A stretch of 64,000 nucleotides of DNA from Actinomycetes bacterium (GCA_021819725.1 JAKAQR010000005.1:78420-142419), one strand, 5' to 3'; counted from the first letter of the stretch, positions 9,664-20,038 are shown. Made by a program: numbers and translations. Notes: generated from the sequence alone by a model not told the origin.

Positions 9664-11736
9664 CTATCCGTTCTTCTTTTTGGGTGGCGTCGTCACCGTG
9701 CTGGAGGTACCCGTGCTCGTCGTTGTTCCTGTCTTGGAACCGCTCGTCGACTTGACCGTTGTTGCCTGGTGATGCGCGGGTGCATTCAATGCAACCGTAG
9801 AGCCAGCGGCGAGGTGCTTGAGGCCATAGGTCGGAGCCCCAACCGGATGATCCTTCAAGTACTGAAAGATCTGACGGACGACCGGCGCAGAGCCCGTGTC
9901 ACCGAAGCCGCCCTCCTTGATTACGACGACAACCACATACTTTGGGTTGGGTTCGGGACCAAAGGCAACAAACCAGGCATTTGGAACCTCGCCATGGACC
10001 GAGGCGGTGCCAGTCTTGCCCGCCAAGGTATAACTGCTCTCTGGCCAACCAAGGAAGATACCATGAGCCGTTCCTAATGGGTTGGAGATAACCCCCTCGA
10101 AACCAGCAAGGATGGCCGCACGAACCGACGGGCTCAAAGGAACGTGTGCCGCTACTTTGGGCGCAAATCGCTTGACAAGATTGCCGTTCCCGTTGACGAT
10201 GCCTTCAGCGATCCTCGGCACGTACCGGGTCCCACCATTGGCAAAAGTCGCGTACGCGTTGGCCATCTGTAAAGGGGTGATCTCCGTCAAACCCTGGCCA
10301 AAGGACATCTCAAGTTGATCAGCAACATACCAGGTAGCATAGGGATACGCCTGAGGGTAGAGTTGGTGCAACTTCTTCCGGAGCGCCGGAGAGTCGACCA
10401 TTCCAGCAGCCTCACCTGGCAATGCAACGCCCGTTGGCGATCCCCAGCCGTATTTGGCGGCCATGTGTTGGATAGGCGTGGCGCCGAACTTGGACTGTTC
10501 GGTATAGAAACGATAGCCCAAAGTATAGAAGAAAACGTCATCGGAGGCACTGATCGCCGTGCTGATATCGATGGGGCCGAGGGTTTCACCACCCGAGTTG
10601 TGCAGGCTGCAGAACGAGCCAGTACAGTTCGGTATCACAAACCGACCTGTATCGTCGATAATGGTAGTGGGTGTCAGCAAACCATCTTGGAGCGCAGCCG
10701 AGGAGGTCGCCAGCTTAAAGGTTGAACCTGGGGTGTAGACACCCGAGATCGCCCGATTCAATAACGGATCACGTGAGCTCGGTGCCGTAAGCTTTGCGTA
10801 GTTGGCATAGGAGATCCCACCAACCCACTGGCTCGGTTGGTAGGTCGGATACGAGGCCATCGCAAGCACTGACCCATCGTTCACGTTCTCCACCACGGCA
10901 GCACCGGTGACATCGTTGGAGTAGCGACCAAAATAACTGTTGTAGCTCCCCTGCAGTTGGTTGACCCGCTGCGCTAACAGCTTATCAACATATTGCTGCA
11001 ATGGAAGAGAGATGGTTAACTGCAGATCTCCACCTGGCTTTGCACGAGTTCGTGACGCAACCCCTACCTCCTGACCATAGGAGTTGACGATGAGCTTCTC
11101 CTGGCCCGGGGTACCATGCAGGTACTGCTGATAACTCTCCTCCACACCGGCGAGCCCGATCTGGTCACCAGGTGCATAACCCTTCGATGCGAGCTTTGCC
11201 AGCTGCTGTGGACTGATCGCCCCAACGTAACCGAGCACATGCGCAGCTGTCGACCCATAGGGGTAGGTACGCTGGGTCTCGAAGTTGGTGGTCACCCCCG
11301 GAAACTCGCTGCTGTGCTCGGCCACATAGAGTGCGGTGGCCTGTGAAATATTTGACCCAATCGGTGTCGGTACATAGGTCGAGTACTGCGAATTACGCAA
11401 GTCAGCCGCGACTTGGGTAACAGGGATCCCCAACAACTTCGCCACCCTGCCCTCCACCTTTGGGTGCAGCGATGCTTCGTATTGCGACAACCCAAGGACA
11501 TCAACCACGCGGTTGCCCGCCAACACGTTCTGTTCACGGGAGAGAATCAGGCCACGAGGCGCTGGAACCGCTACAGTCCGCGTCGAGTTCTGGGCGGCCG
11601 CCTGCTGAAATGAGGGTGCCTCGAGCACCTGTAGTGCATAGAGACGAGCGACCAGACCGCCAAGGAGTGCCAATCCTGTCAGCCCGAGCAGACGAGCCCG
11701 GAAACTCAACGAAACTTTCTTTGATCCTTGGGGCAC
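9664..11736 (-). CDS. mrdA: Penicillin-binding protein 2 (elongasome transpeptidase)
   Basis: About 690 residues. One N-terminal membrane segment (LLGLTGLALLGGLVARLYAL) anchors a dimerisation domain and a class B transpeptidase domain with catalytic SxxK as STFK, SxD as SASDD and KTG as KTGTA. It cross-links peptidoglycan during rod elongation. The last 50 or so residues are a low-complexity Thr/Ser/Lys tail ending in PPKKKNG. GTG 11736 is chosen because GGAGG precedes it by 5 bases and it lies right after the mreD stop; a GTG-type start at 11793 would overlap mreD. It completes the mreBCD-mrdA cluster; rodA is not seen here. Confidence 0.93.
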   Translation of the reverse strand: MPQGSKKVSLSFRARLLGLTGLALLGGLVARLYALQVLEAPSFQQAAAQNSTRTVAVPAPRGLILSREQNVLAGNRVVDVLGLSQYEASLHPKVEGRVAKLLGIPVTQVAADLRNSQYSTYVPTPIGSNISQATALYVAEHSSEFPGVTTNFETQRTYPYGSTAAHVLGYVGAISPQQLAKLASKGYAPGDQIGLAGVEESYQQYLHGTPGQEKLIVNSYGQEVGVASRTRAKPGGDLQLTISLPLQQYVDKLLAQRVNQLQGSYNSYFGRYSNDVTGAAVVENVNDGSVLAMASYPTYQPSQWVGGISYANYAKLTAPSSRDPLLNRAISGVYTPGSTFKLATSSAALQDGLLTPTTIIDDTGRFVIPNCTGSFCSLHNSGGETLGPIDISTAISASDDVFFYTLGYRFYTEQSKFGATPIQHMAAKYGWGSPTGVALPGEAAGMVDSPALRKKLHQLYPQAYPYATWYVADQLEMSFGQGLTEITPLQMANAYATFANGGTRYVPRIAEGIVNGNGNLVKRFAPKVAAHVPLSPSVRAAILAGFEGVISNPLGTAHGIFLGWPESSYTLAGKTGTASVHGEVPNAWFVAFGPEPNPKYVVVVVIKEGGFGDTGSAPVVRQIFQYLKDHPVGAPTYGLKHLAAGSTVALNAPAHHQATTVKSTSGSKTGTTTSTGTSSTVTTPPKKKNG

Positions 11737-11738
11737 GA

Positions 11739-12275
11739 TTACCTCCGTTCGAGCATCGGGGTTCGTTCCTGCGCTCCAAAGACCAACCGGCAAAGACCAA
11801 GCGCTACAACTGCGAGAACTAGATTGATGCCTCCGACGATGATCAACTCGTCGAGTGTTCTCGCCCGCAACGGATTACCAAGGCCAAGCAGGTAGAGGAC
11901 TAGGGAACTCAACCCTTCCCCAACGACGCTAGTAGCCCCAACTATGAGAATTTTAAGAGCAAGGGGACTCCCGGAATCCAACCGTTCTATCTCACCAGCA
12001 AGATATCCTACCACACAAAGTACGAGCGCTGAGATACCGAATGGAGTCGTGAGGAAGGAGTCGACCAACAGACCAGCGAAGAATCCGGTAAGCGCTCCGA
12101 TCTCTCTGCCCCGGTACACCCCCACGGCAGCGACCATAAGCATCACAAAATCCGGGTGTACCCCTAAAATGGTGAAGCCACCCGCCCCTGAACGCTGTAC
12201 CACCACCGCCGTGAAGATCAACAGAGGCAACCCAAGCGCCCGTACCCACCTCACGAGCCAGCTCCCGGGGTCCAC
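11739..12275 (-). CDS. mreD: Rod shape-determining protein MreD
   Basis: 178 residues, almost entirely hydrophobic with four to six membrane helices, and the family-typical PDFVMLMVAAVGVYRG and GFFAGLLVDSFLTTPFG segments. It is an inner-membrane component of the elongasome with MreB and MreC. The first codon overlaps the end of mreC by 25 bases; an internal GTG a few codons later would remove most of that overlap. Identity rests on position and hydrophobic pattern more than on sequence motifs. Confidence 0.87.
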   Translation of the reverse strand: MDPGSWLVRWVRALGLPLLIFTAVVVQRSGAGGFTILGVHPDFVMLMVAAVGVYRGREIGALTGFFAGLLVDSFLTTPFGISALVLCVVGYLAGEIERLDSGSPLALKILIVGATSVVGEGLSSLVLYLLGLGNPLRARTLDELIIVGGINLVLAVVALGLCRLVFGAQERTPMLERR

Positions 12276-13084
12276 TTCAACACCGCGACATACTGAAGAG
12301 TGGCATAGTCCACCAAAGGAACTGCACGGATACTCTCTTGAAGGTCACCCGAAGGATTCGAAACCTGGGTGACACGAACCGCCGGGATCCCTGGTGGGAA
12401 CAACTCGCCCTGCAGGCCGGAGGTCACCAACACCGCGCCACGCCGGATATGGGTGCCAGGCACCACCAAATTGATCGTCAACGGCTCTCCAGTGCCTTGA
12501 CCAACCGCGGCACCCACCTGGCCCGACTTAGGGATCCGGACGCCAACCGTTGAGGTTGGGTCCGTGACCATCAACACCGTCGCAGTTGAAGACGTCGTCT
12601 GCACCACCCGTCCTGCCAGTCCAGCACCGCCCACCACTGGATTGCCCACCACGACACCATTCGCGCTGCCACGGTCAATCACAAAGGTGAGCTGTAGATT
12701 GCTAGGGGTCATCTGGATGACCTCCGCGGGAGTGGAGGCAAGGGTCGTAGCAAACGGTAATCTCGTCAGCCGACTCAACTGCGTCAACGCGTGCAACGCT
12801 CCAAGATCCTCAAAGTGCGAGCGTTCTATCACCCCAAGCTTCGACTTGAGTTGGGCAATCTCACGCTGGTCGGAAGGGTAGTTCGTTATTCCGTGGTAGG
12901 CGTTCGCTAGCGGCCGAAAGACGGTGTCGAGCGCCGACTTCGTCGGATTGACCACATCAGCGACCACAACCTTGAGTGATCCAAAATGCATACGGGAAGC
13001 GTTGAAGTTGATCGTGATGAGCGAGACCGATAGCAGAATCAGAACAGCAAGTGTTGCCCTAGGTCGCTCGAGTAGTCGTGACAA
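12251..13084 (-). CDS. mreC: Rod shape-determining protein MreC
   Basis: 277 residues. A short basic N terminus and one membrane helix (LAVLILLSVSLITI) lead into a coiled-coil stretch and the extracytoplasmic beta-rich domain with VVGNPVVGGAGLAGRVV and VLMVTDPTSTVGVRI, typical of MreC. It links cytoplasmic MreB filaments to PBP2. The start is a TTG at 13084, 14 bases after the mreB stop. Confidence 0.93.
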   Translation of the reverse strand: MSRLLERPRATLAVLILLSVSLITINFNASRMHFGSLKVVVADVVNPTKSALDTVFRPLANAYHGITNYPSDQREIAQLKSKLGVIERSHFEDLGALHALTQLSRLTRLPFATTLASTPAEVIQMTPSNLQLTFVIDRGSANGVVVGNPVVGGAGLAGRVVQTTSSTATVLMVTDPTSTVGVRIPKSGQVGAAVGQGTGEPLTINLVVPGTHIRRGAVLVTSGLQGELFPPGIPAVRVTQVSNPSGDLQESIRAVPLVDYATLQYVAVLKWTPGAGS

Positions 13085-13097
13085 GTCGTTGGGGGAC

Positions 13098-14129
13098 CTA
13101 ACGTGACGAGGTAATCAAGACCTGTTTGAGCGCCTCAAACTCCTCCAGGCACTGCCCCGACCCAAGAGCCACGCATTGGAGTGGATTTTTCGCCACGACG
13201 ATGGGCATGCCCGTCTCCTCGTGGAGTCGTCGATCGAGTCCGGCCAATAACGCACCACCACCGGTTAGCACAATACCCTGATCCATGATATCAGCGGCTA
13301 ATTCAGGAGGCGTATTGTCGAGCGTTACCTTCACGGCATCGACGATGGCGTTAATCGGCTCGGAGATGGCTGCGCGAATCTCCTCAGTCGTTACCGATAT
13401 CGTCTTTGGCAAGCCCGTCACAAGATCCCGACCCTTGATTTCAGCGCGCAACTCCTCCTCAAGCGGGTAGGCCGAGGCGAGTGTCATCTTGATCGATTCA
13501 GAGGTCCGTTCACCAAGCGCGACCGAGTACTGCTTCTTGATGTAGGCAATAATCGCCTCATCCATCTCGTCGCCACCGACGCGAATAGAACGGGAGGTAA
13601 CAATCCCACCGAGCGAGATCACAGCGACCTCAGTGGTACCACCACCGATATCGACGACCATATTGCCGGCCGGCTCATGCACAGGCAACCCAGCCCCTAT
13701 CGCTGCAGCCATCGGCTCCTCGATGATGTACGCAGGTTTTCTTGCCCCCGCGTACTCAGCAGCCTCTTGGACCGCACGACGCTCGACACCAGTGATGCCG
13801 CTCGGAACGCAGATGACCATACGCGGCTTGCCCATCTTCGACTGGTTGACTTTATGAATAAAGTAGCGGAGCATCTTCTCGCAGATCTCAAAGTCAGCGA
13901 TCACGCCATCCTTGAGTGGCCGAATCGCCTGGATATTCGATGGGGTGCGTCCAATCATCCGCTTGGCCTCAGCACCAACCGCCAGGGGACGACCATCCCG
14001 CACGTTGATGGCGACCACCGATGGCTCGTTGAGTACGATACCCTTGCCACGTACGTACACCAACGTGTTGGCGGTACCGAGATCGACGGCGATATCTCTA
14101 CCGAAAAGACCGCTGCTACTCTTTGCCAT
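13098..14129 (-). CDS. mreB: Actin-like cell-shape protein MreB
   Basis: 343 residues, the standard MreB length. The actin-fold phosphate motif appears as [11 protein letters not shown] near the N terminus, with [18 protein letters not shown] and [11 protein letters not shown] later. It polymerises under the membrane and directs wall synthesis. ATG 14129 has TTAGGAGG upstream. The presence of MreB, C, D and PBP2 predicts rod-shaped growth with lateral wall insertion, which is not universal among actinobacteria; many pole-growing genera lack MreB. Confidence 0.97.
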   Translation of the reverse strand: MAKSSSGLFGRDIAVDLGTANTLVYVRGKGIVLNEPSVVAINVRDGRPLAVGAEAKRMIGRTPSNIQAIRPLKDGVIADFEICEKMLRYFIHKVNQSKMGKPRMVICVPSGITGVERRAVQEAAEYAGARKPAYIIEEPMAAAIGAGLPVHEPAGNMVVDIGGGTTEVAVISLGGIVTSRSIRVGGDEMDEAIIAYIKKQYSVALGERTSESIKMTLASAYPLEEELRAEIKGRDLVTGLPKTISVTTEEIRAAISEPINAIVDAVKVTLDNTPPELAADIMDQGIVLTGGGALLAGLDRRLHEETGMPIVVAKNPLQCVALGSGQCLEEFEALKQVLITSSR

Positions 14130-14155
14130 TTGACCTCCTAAAGATGGCGTCTCGC

Positions 14156-14572
14156 CTACGTGAGGCGAAACTCTGGGAAAAATAAACCGATTTCGCGTTC
14201 TGCTGCCGCGGGTGAGTCCGAACCGTGGATCAAGTTCTCATCCATGAGCATAGCAAGATCACCACGGATTGTGCCCGGTGCTGCCTGAGCCGAGTTCGTC
14301 GCTCCCATCATCGTTCTCACCATCTCCACAACTTGAGGGGGACCTTCAACGATGCCTACGACAACTGGTCCCCTCGTGAGAAAAGCGATGAGATCCTCGT
14401 AAAACGGCTTCTCGCTGTGCTCGGCATAGTGTTGGGCGACCAATGGATTCGCCAATTGTCGCCGCTCAAGCGCGAGGAAGCGAAGCCCACGGCGCTCAAA
14501 CCGACCGACGATCTCGCCGATCAATCCGCGCTCAACAGCGTCTGGTTTTAGGATGATGAGGGTAGTAGCCAT
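14156..14572 (-). CDS. ndk: Nucleoside diphosphate kinase
   Basis: 138 residues, the normal size. It transfers phosphate between nucleoside di- and triphosphates. The N terminus [18 protein letters not shown] and the active-site histidine in NLIHGSDS are diagnostic. ATG 14572 is chosen at MATTLIIL; an upstream start at 14653 would add 27 unrelated residues and overlap the end of folC. It sits between folC and mreB on the same strand. Confidence 0.97.
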   Translation of the reverse strand: MATTLIILKPDAVERGLIGEIVGRFERRGLRFLALERRQLANPLVAQHYAEHSEKPFYEDLIAFLTRGPVVVGIVEGPPQVVEMVRTMMGATNSAQAAPGTIRGDLAMLMDENLIHGSDSPAAAEREIGLFFPEFRLT

Positions 14573-14594
14573 ACGAATGGTAAAGGCTACCGGC

Positions 14595-15878
14595 TCACGA
14601 CTCATCAAGCAGCAGCTTGGGAATATCTTTGCACAAAACGGTCCCACAGGCACAGTGCGAACCAGTGATCAGCACCAATCCGACCTCGAGCGAACTGAGC
14701 AATTCTCCCACCGACCGGAGTTCAGCGGACCAATCGAGAATGCGTGCATCCGGATACACCTTTTCAGCGGCGGCACGCAAGATGGCCGGCGCCACCCCGC
14801 AATCGAGCAAACCAAGAGCGGCGACGCCTGGAAGCGCCAACGCCACCAAGAACTCATACGGATCCCGTCCATGGCTCATACCGAAGACAATCCCAATGGA
14901 ATGCTCTGGACCAAAGGTCTCCAGCAACGTCGTCCCGAGGACCGCAGCAGCCTCACGGTTATGCGCCGTGTCTACCACGACAATCAGCTCTCCACGCAGG
15001 ACCTCAAAACACCCCGGCAGGTGGAGCCGAGCGAGCCCGCTCTCGATCCGCTCACTCGTAAGACGGCGACCAAGAAGCGCCTCAACGGCGTGAACGGCCA
15101 GCATGACATTCCAGGCAACGGCCTCACCAAAGAGTGGAACAAAAAACGATCGGTCGCCCAACGGTGAATGCTCGACAAGCTCCTGCCCACCCACTCCAGG
15201 AAAGCGTTCAACATCGAGCTCATCCATCCAGATTGTAGGGTTCAGAGAGAGTCGATCCATGGCCAAGGCTCGCAACTCTTCGTCGAGAGGCCCCAAGCAG
15301 ACCGTCGCCCCGTCGTGGACGATCCCCAACTTGTGTTCGAGTACGTCACCAAGTGTCGGACCAAGTTCCGTTAGATGATCGTGCCCAATCGAGGTGATGA
15401 CGGCTACCTCTGCATCAATAATATTGGTTGCGTCGTCGCGACCACCGAGCCCCGTCTCGATCACAGCGATCTCGCAACCCTCAAGTGAAAACACTGAAAG
15501 CGCCGCAACAAAGAGTGCTTCAAAGTGCGTCAAGGGAGGCACTAACTGTTGTTGGGTCATCGCCGCCAACTGCCTGAGCTCCTGTTCAAGGCGCTCGCTC
15601 TCCACTGGAACGGCGTCAATCATCACTCGCTCTTCGAGACGACAAAGATGTGGGGAGCGAAACAGTCCCACGCGAAACCCCATATCCCCCAGCAGCACCG
15701 CCGCTGCGGCTGCGACGCTACCTTTCCCATTGGTACCAGCGATATGGATAAACCTGAGCCCGGAACTGATGCCTCCCAGCACCGATGCCGCTGCCCGAAC
15801 GCGATCGAGCGGCGACAGTGTCACCGAACGATCGGCCTCAAAGTTCGGCAGACTCTCCAACCATTCGATACCCCGCAA
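14595..15878 (-). CDS. folC: Folylpolyglutamate / dihydrofolate synthase
   Basis: 427 residues of the Mur-ligase superfamily. The P-loop is IAGTNGKGSVAA, followed by VIETGLGGRDDATN and ITSIGHDH, and by VVDTAHNREA in the C-terminal domain. It adds glutamates to folates and may also make dihydrofolate. The start is TTG 15878, directly after the clpX TAG; the resulting N terminus (GIEWLESLPNFE) matches the family, so the TTG is credible despite no clear Shine-Dalgarno. The C terminus carries an unusual cluster SHCACGTVLCKD in place of the common GSLYLxG motif, though a GS pair is retained. Confidence 0.92.
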   Translation of the reverse strand: MRGIEWLESLPNFEADRSVTLSPLDRVRAAASVLGGISSGLRFIHIAGTNGKGSVAAAAAVLLGDMGFRVGLFRSPHLCRLEERVMIDAVPVESERLEQELRQLAAMTQQQLVPPLTHFEALFVAALSVFSLEGCEIAVIETGLGGRDDATNIIDAEVAVITSIGHDHLTELGPTLGDVLEHKLGIVHDGATVCLGPLDEELRALAMDRLSLNPTIWMDELDVERFPGVGGQELVEHSPLGDRSFFVPLFGEAVAWNVMLAVHAVEALLGRRLTSERIESGLARLHLPGCFEVLRGELIVVVDTAHNREAAAVLGTTLLETFGPEHSIGIVFGMSHGRDPYEFLVALALPGVAALGLLDCGVAPAILRAAAEKVYPDARILDWSAELRSVGELLSSLEVGLVLITGSHCACGTVLCKDIPKLLLDES

Positions 15879-17141
15879 CTAGGAGGCTTGCCTGGTCGAT
15901 GACCCATTCTGATCAGGTGCGGCCGGAATGAGCGTCGGTGCAACGTGCTCAAGCACCACCTGCTCGTCGACCACGCATTTAGTCACATCATCACGCGATG
16001 GCACCTCGTACATCACGTCGAGCAGAACCTCCTCGAGAATGGCTTTGAGGCCGCGAGCACCGGTCCCTCGCAACATGGCCTGATCGGCGATGGCATCCAG
16101 AGCACCATCGGTGATCTCCAACTCAACCCCGTCGAGTTCAAGCACCTTCTTGTACTGTTTGACCAACGCATTCTTGGGTTCAGTCAGAATCTCAATCAAC
16201 GCCGGTCGGTCGAGGTTGTCGATGGTACCGATGATAGGCAGACGTCCAATGAACTCCGGAAGCAAGCCGAACTTCAATAGATCCTCGGGTTGCACCTCGC
16301 CAAGGACCTCAATCTCTCTCTTGGCATGGGTCATGGTTCCAGAGAATCCGATACCGCGTCGCCCAAGGCGACTTGCCACGATCTCTTCAAGACCAACGAA
16401 GGCACCACCACAGATGAAAAGTACGTTGGTGGTGTCGATCTGAATGAACTCTTGATGTGGATGCTTCCTGCCGCCCTGAGGGGGAACGGAAGCAACGGTA
16501 CCCTCAAGTATCTTCAACAGCGCCTGCTGAACCCCTTCCCCTGAAACATCACGGGTGATCGATGGGTTCTCACTCTTGCGTGCTATCTTGTCGATCTCAT
16601 CGATGTAGATGATCCCCATCTCAGCACGCTTCACATCAAAATCCGCTGCTTGGATGAGTTTGAGGAGAATGTTCTCCACATCCTCACCGACATAGCCTGC
16701 TTCGGTCAGTGCGGTAGCATCAGCGATGGCGAAGGGCACGTTCAACATTCGAGCGAGCGTCTGCGCAAGCAGTGTCTTGCCACAGCCAGTTGGGCCGAGC
16801 AACAGCACATTGGACTTCGCAAGTTCGACGTCATCTTTGATGCCGCTACGAATGCGCTTATAGTGGTTGTAGACCGCCACCGAAAGAATCTTTTTCGCGC
16901 CCTCTTGGCCGATCACATAGCCATTGAGGAACTCCATGATCTCCTTGGGCTTAGGGAGTTTGTCATCGCCTTGGGGCTCCGGTTTAGCGCCCAACTCCTC
17001 GGAGATGATGTCGTTGCACAGCTCGATGCACTTGTCACAGATGTAGACGCCTGGCCCTGCGATCAGTTTCCGTACCTGTTTTTGCGACATTCCACAGAAA
17101 CTGCACTTCACCATCTCTTGGCCTTCACCAATCTTCGCCAT
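15879..17141 (-). CDS. clpX: ATP-dependent Clp protease ATP-binding subunit ClpX
   Basis: 420 residues. The N-terminal zinc-binding domain has CSFCGMSQ and CDKCIELC. It is followed by the AAA+ module with Walker A GPTGCGKT, Walker [11 protein letters not shown], the [18 protein letters not shown] pore/sensor region and the GFSGTM loop (IGF-type ClpP docking). It unfolds substrates for ClpP. ATG 17141 is favoured over a TTG two codons upstream because AAGGAG is suitably spaced. The clpP gene lies directly upstream in transcription. Confidence 0.97.
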   Translation of the reverse strand: MAKIGEGQEMVKCSFCGMSQKQVRKLIAGPGVYICDKCIELCNDIISEELGAKPEPQGDDKLPKPKEIMEFLNGYVIGQEGAKKILSVAVYNHYKRIRSGIKDDVELAKSNVLLLGPTGCGKTLLAQTLARMLNVPFAIADATALTEAGYVGEDVENILLKLIQAADFDVKRAEMGIIYIDEIDKIARKSENPSITRDVSGEGVQQALLKILEGTVASVPPQGGRKHPHQEFIQIDTTNVLFICGGAFVGLEEIVASRLGRRGIGFSGTMTHAKREIEVLGEVQPEDLLKFGLLPEFIGRLPIIGTIDNLDRPALIEILTEPKNALVKQYKKVLELDGVELEITDGALDAIADQAMLRGTGARGLKAILEEVLLDVMYEVPSRDDVTKCVVDEQVVLEHVAPTLIPAAPDQNGSSTRQAS

Positions 17142-17217
17142 GGCCAACCCTCTCCTTAGTTCTTACCGTAACCATATCGCAATCGCCGCAACGATCGCCG
17201 TGTTTGGGTAAGACTTC

Positions 17218-17826
17218 CTATTTCCCAATGGAATCTCGTGAGGAGAATACCTCATCGATGACCCCATACTCCAGTGCCTGCTCCGCTTCGAGAATAAAAT
17301 CTCTATCGGTATCATGGGCGATCTTCTCAACTGTTTGACCGGTTGACTCCGAAAGCATCTGGTTCAGCAGATCACGCATCCGCAAAATCTCTTTCGCTTG
17401 GAGTTCGATGTCGGTTGCCTGGCCGCCAACACCGCCGTAGGGTTGATGCAAGAGAATCCGAGCGTGCGGAAGAGCATAGCGCTTACCTTTCGCGCCTGCG
17501 GAAAGAACCACCGCAGCCGCAGAAGCAGCCTGGCCAAAGCAGAGAGTAGACACGTCCGGACGAATGTAGCGCATGGTGTCGTAGATCGCGAACAAACCGG
17601 TAATCTCTCCACCCGGGGAGTTGATGTATAGGTTGATATCTCGGTCAGGATCTTCGTACTCGAGGTACAGCAACTGCGAGCAGACCAGGTTCGCGACGGC
17701 ATCGTCAATCGGTGTCCCCAAGACGATAATCCGCTCCCGAAGGAGTCGGGAGTACAGATCGTAGGCTCGTTCACCCCTTGAGGATGTCTCAATCACGGTA
17801 GGAACCAAATAGTTATACGCTTGCAT
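17218..17826 (-). CDS. clpP: ATP-dependent Clp protease proteolytic subunit ClpP
   Basis: 202 residues. It is a serine protease forming the ClpP barrel. The catalytic Ser is in [10 protein letters not shown], the His in LLHQPYGG and the Asp in HDTDRDF. The usual GMAASMGA around the serine is altered to GQAASAAA, which still keeps the nucleophile. The N terminus ([10 protein letters not shown]) fits the family. Only one clpP is present here, whereas many actinobacteria have a tandem clpP1-clpP2; a second copy may be elsewhere. Confidence 0.96.
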   Translation of the reverse strand: MQAYNYLVPTVIETSSRGERAYDLYSRLLRERIIVLGTPIDDAVANLVCSQLLYLEYEDPDRDINLYINSPGGEITGLFAIYDTMRYIRPDVSTLCFGQAASAAAVVLSAGAKGKRYALPHARILLHQPYGGVGGQATDIELQAKEILRMRDLLNQMLSESTGQTVEKIAHDTDRDFILEAEQALEYGVIDEVFSSRDSIGK

Positions 17827-17906
17827 GCAACCTCTCGATCTCCATTATCTGCCCGTTGGTTCGCACCGCGAGGAGCAGTTCTTCCATTCTAATGGTGCCG
17901 TGGTGT

Positions 17907-19307
17907 TTATTCCTCTGAAGAGCCGACAGGTTCAGCAAGCTCCTCCGCCCCGGCGTCATCTTGCGCTTGCGCTCCATCTCCAGCTTCGAGGAGTTGATCC
18001 AACTCAAGCTGCGATAATGTCACTGGGTTCCCGTCACTGTCCTTGATGCTCACGATATTGGCCAGCCGCCGGTAGGCCTTCTGTTTGATAAGCGACGTAC
18101 GGACCTGAAACTCCTGCAGCGGAGAGATGCCGCCACGCCGAGGCTCCAGTGCTCCCGAGGTATTGAGTTTCTCGATCTCCTCCTCCACCTCTTGTGCATC
18201 GACACTGACCGCCTCATCGACGGCTATCGCCCTCAACGCGAGGTCCCAGAGAACTGATTGGGCAGCCTTCGAACTGAGTTGTCCAGCTAGAGCGTTTTCG
18301 TCCTGTTGGCTCATCTCCAGGTAACGTCGCAAGGAGATCCCAGAGCCGTCGAGGGCATGCCCAAACTCATGCAACTCCTGCTGGTAGGCGGAGTTGAGGA
18401 GCACCTCTGGAATGGTTTTTGGCTCGGTCAACTCGAGCACCTTCTGATAGAGCTGTTGCTCGAAGAGCGAACGAGCCTCTGCGATACGCCGCGAAGCCAT
18501 ACTCGTGCGCACATCCTCGCGCAGCTCATCAACCGTGGTGAACTCGGATACCTGAGCGACAAAATCTGCATCGAGATCAGGTAGTACCAGCTCGCGAATA
18601 GCGAGCACCTCAAGGATCGTCTTCTGCGTCGGGGCTTCGTCATCGGCATCGCCATCAACCGGCGCTTCAACCGCCACCTTATCGCCAACACTGGCACCGA
18701 GGAGCGCTGTCTCAAACTCAGGAGCAACCTCGCCTTTCCCGAGACGAGCAGTGAGGTACGGTGTCACCACATCCTCCGTGTCACCCTCAACGGCAATCAC
18801 ATTGAAGGTCACTTGGTCGCCTTCTGCCACCGGACGATCCACCTCTTGGAGAGTGGCCATCTGCTCGCGAATGCTATCGATCACCGCATCGACATCGGCC
18901 TCGGTCAGCTCGACTCGCGGCAGCTCGATCTCGATCGAGCCAATACCCTCTACGCGCACCACCGGTCGCAGTGCCACGTCGAGCTCCACCTTCACATCGC
19001 CCTCTTGAGCCCCATCGACAATTCGGAGGCTGGGCGACTCGATAACGTCGAGACCATTGTCAACAATGACCTCCTCGTAGCTCTCCTGTACCGCATCCTC
19101 GACCGCTTCGCGGCGAACGGCCTCTTGACCCAGCCGTGCCACGAGCACCGAAGCAGGAACGTGACCCTTCCTAAAGCCAGGGATCCTGACCTGGGAGCGA
19201 AGTTTTCGCACCGCCTGATCAAGGTACGGTCGTAACTCCTCGTCGCGGAGTTCGATCGTAACAACAGCAGAATTGGACTCTTGATGAAGTTCAGCAGATG
19301 AGCGCAT
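17907..19307 (-). CDS. tig: Trigger factor (ribosome-associated chaperone)
   Basis: About 466 residues. The N-terminal ribosome-binding domain carries the signature GFRKGHVP near residue 45, followed by a PPIase-like domain (AEGDQVTFNVIAVEGD) and a long helical C-terminal arm, ending in an acidic Ala/Glu-rich tail. It folds nascent chains and catalyses proline isomerisation. ATG 19307 is chosen; TTG 19325 adds six residues. Neither start has a strong Shine-Dalgarno. It precedes clpP and clpX, a very common bacterial order. Confidence 0.95.
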   Translation of the reverse strand: MRSSAELHQESNSAVVTIELRDEELRPYLDQAVRKLRSQVRIPGFRKGHVPASVLVARLGQEAVRREAVEDAVQESYEEVIVDNGLDVIESPSLRIVDGAQEGDVKVELDVALRPVVRVEGIGSIEIELPRVELTEADVDAVIDSIREQMATLQEVDRPVAEGDQVTFNVIAVEGDTEDVVTPYLTARLGKGEVAPEFETALLGASVGDKVAVEAPVDGDADDEAPTQKTILEVLAIRELVLPDLDADFVAQVSEFTTVDELREDVRTSMASRRIAEARSLFEQQLYQKVLELTEPKTIPEVLLNSAYQQELHEFGHALDGSGISLRRYLEMSQQDENALAGQLSSKAAQSVLWDLALRAIAVDEAVSVDAQEVEEEIEKLNTSGALEPRRGGISPLQEFQVRTSLIKQKAYRRLANIVSIKDSDGNPVTLSQLELDQLLEAGDGAQAQDDAGAEELAEPVGSSEE

Positions 19308-19351
19308 AGCAACCAAAGCATACAAGGTCTACGCGCGAGGTCATGAAGATC

Positions 19352-19639
19352 CTAACGAAGTCGCCCCAACAAGCGACGAAGTTCCTCAAGCGAAGTACCC
19401 TCTTCCATCGCCAATTCCGGATTCTCGATGCAGTACACGAGGTGTGCCGTCAAGTAGTTGATAGCAGCTCGATCCAGCGCTTTGGTCACCGCGGCAAACT
19501 GCATTGAGAGCTCCTTGCAATCACGACCCTCGGCGACCATGCGACGAATCCCTCGCACCTGTCCCTCGATCCTCGAGAGTCGGCGATCGAGATCCGCCTC
19601 CTCCTGGCGTAGATCGGTTTGACCTTGCTCGGGGGTCAT
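19352..19639 (-). CDS. CsoR/FrmR-family (DUF156) metal- or sulfur-sensing repressor
   Basis: 95 residues, all helical. The metal-site pattern of CsoR is present: Cys41 (GRDC), His66 and Cys70 (AHLVYC), with RLSRIEGQVRGI in the first helix. That triad binds Cu(I) in CsoR; the persulfide sensor CstR uses the two Cys but lacks the His, so a copper role is favoured. No copper ATPase or chaperone is adjacent in this window, so the regulated genes must be elsewhere or the gene controls itself through the site proposed at 19786-19802. Confidence 0.85.
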   Translation of the reverse strand: MTPEQGQTDLRQEEADLDRRLSRIEGQVRGIRRMVAEGRDCKELSMQFAAVTKALDRAAINYLTAHLVYCIENPELAMEEGTSLEELRRLLGRLR

Positions 19640-19785
19640 GGTTCGCCCAGACCTCTCTGATGTGCCTCGACCATCGAACTCACCTTCTCCTTATGGAAGC
19701 CGTCAGGACAAACCGATCGGCTCTTACCACACGACACAGCTAGCGACAACTCCCTGGTTATCAAGTGTAGCCGCGGCAAACAATA

Positions 19786-19802
19786 ATACCATAGGGGGTT
19801 GT
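19786..19802. promoter_or_regulatory. Candidate CsoR operator
   Basis: ATACCATAGGGGGTTGT resembles the pseudo-palindromic CsoR operator ATACC-(TACG/CTA)-GGGGGTAT known from other bacteria. It lies about 150 bases upstream of the csoR-like start. The right arm is imperfect (GGGGGTTGT), so the match is partial. Confidence 0.35.
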
Positions 19803-20002
19803 CGATAGGCCTCGCGACCAGAGCACCACAAGCGTGGTAGGTAATCAAGCATTACCCGCAACGTTCCTACCCAAGGAGTGATCGCCCACGCAGCGAAGCC
19901 AAGATCGTTCGTGGACAAGACCACCGCAAGGAGTACCAAGTTAGGCGCCATCCAGGACCACCTCACTCACCGCACAGACCCGACTAGATGACCGCTAAGG
20001 CG

Positions 20003-20038
20003 ACGGAACTCCATGGCTGCACGGAACTCCATGGCTGC
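20003..20038. repeat. Perfect 18-bp tandem duplication
   Basis: The 18-mer ACGGAACTCCATGGCTGC occurs twice head to tail (20003-20020 and 20021-20038) with no mismatch, ending 16 bases before the 3' end of tRNA-Gly. The core contains the palindrome CCATGG. Confidence 0.95.
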
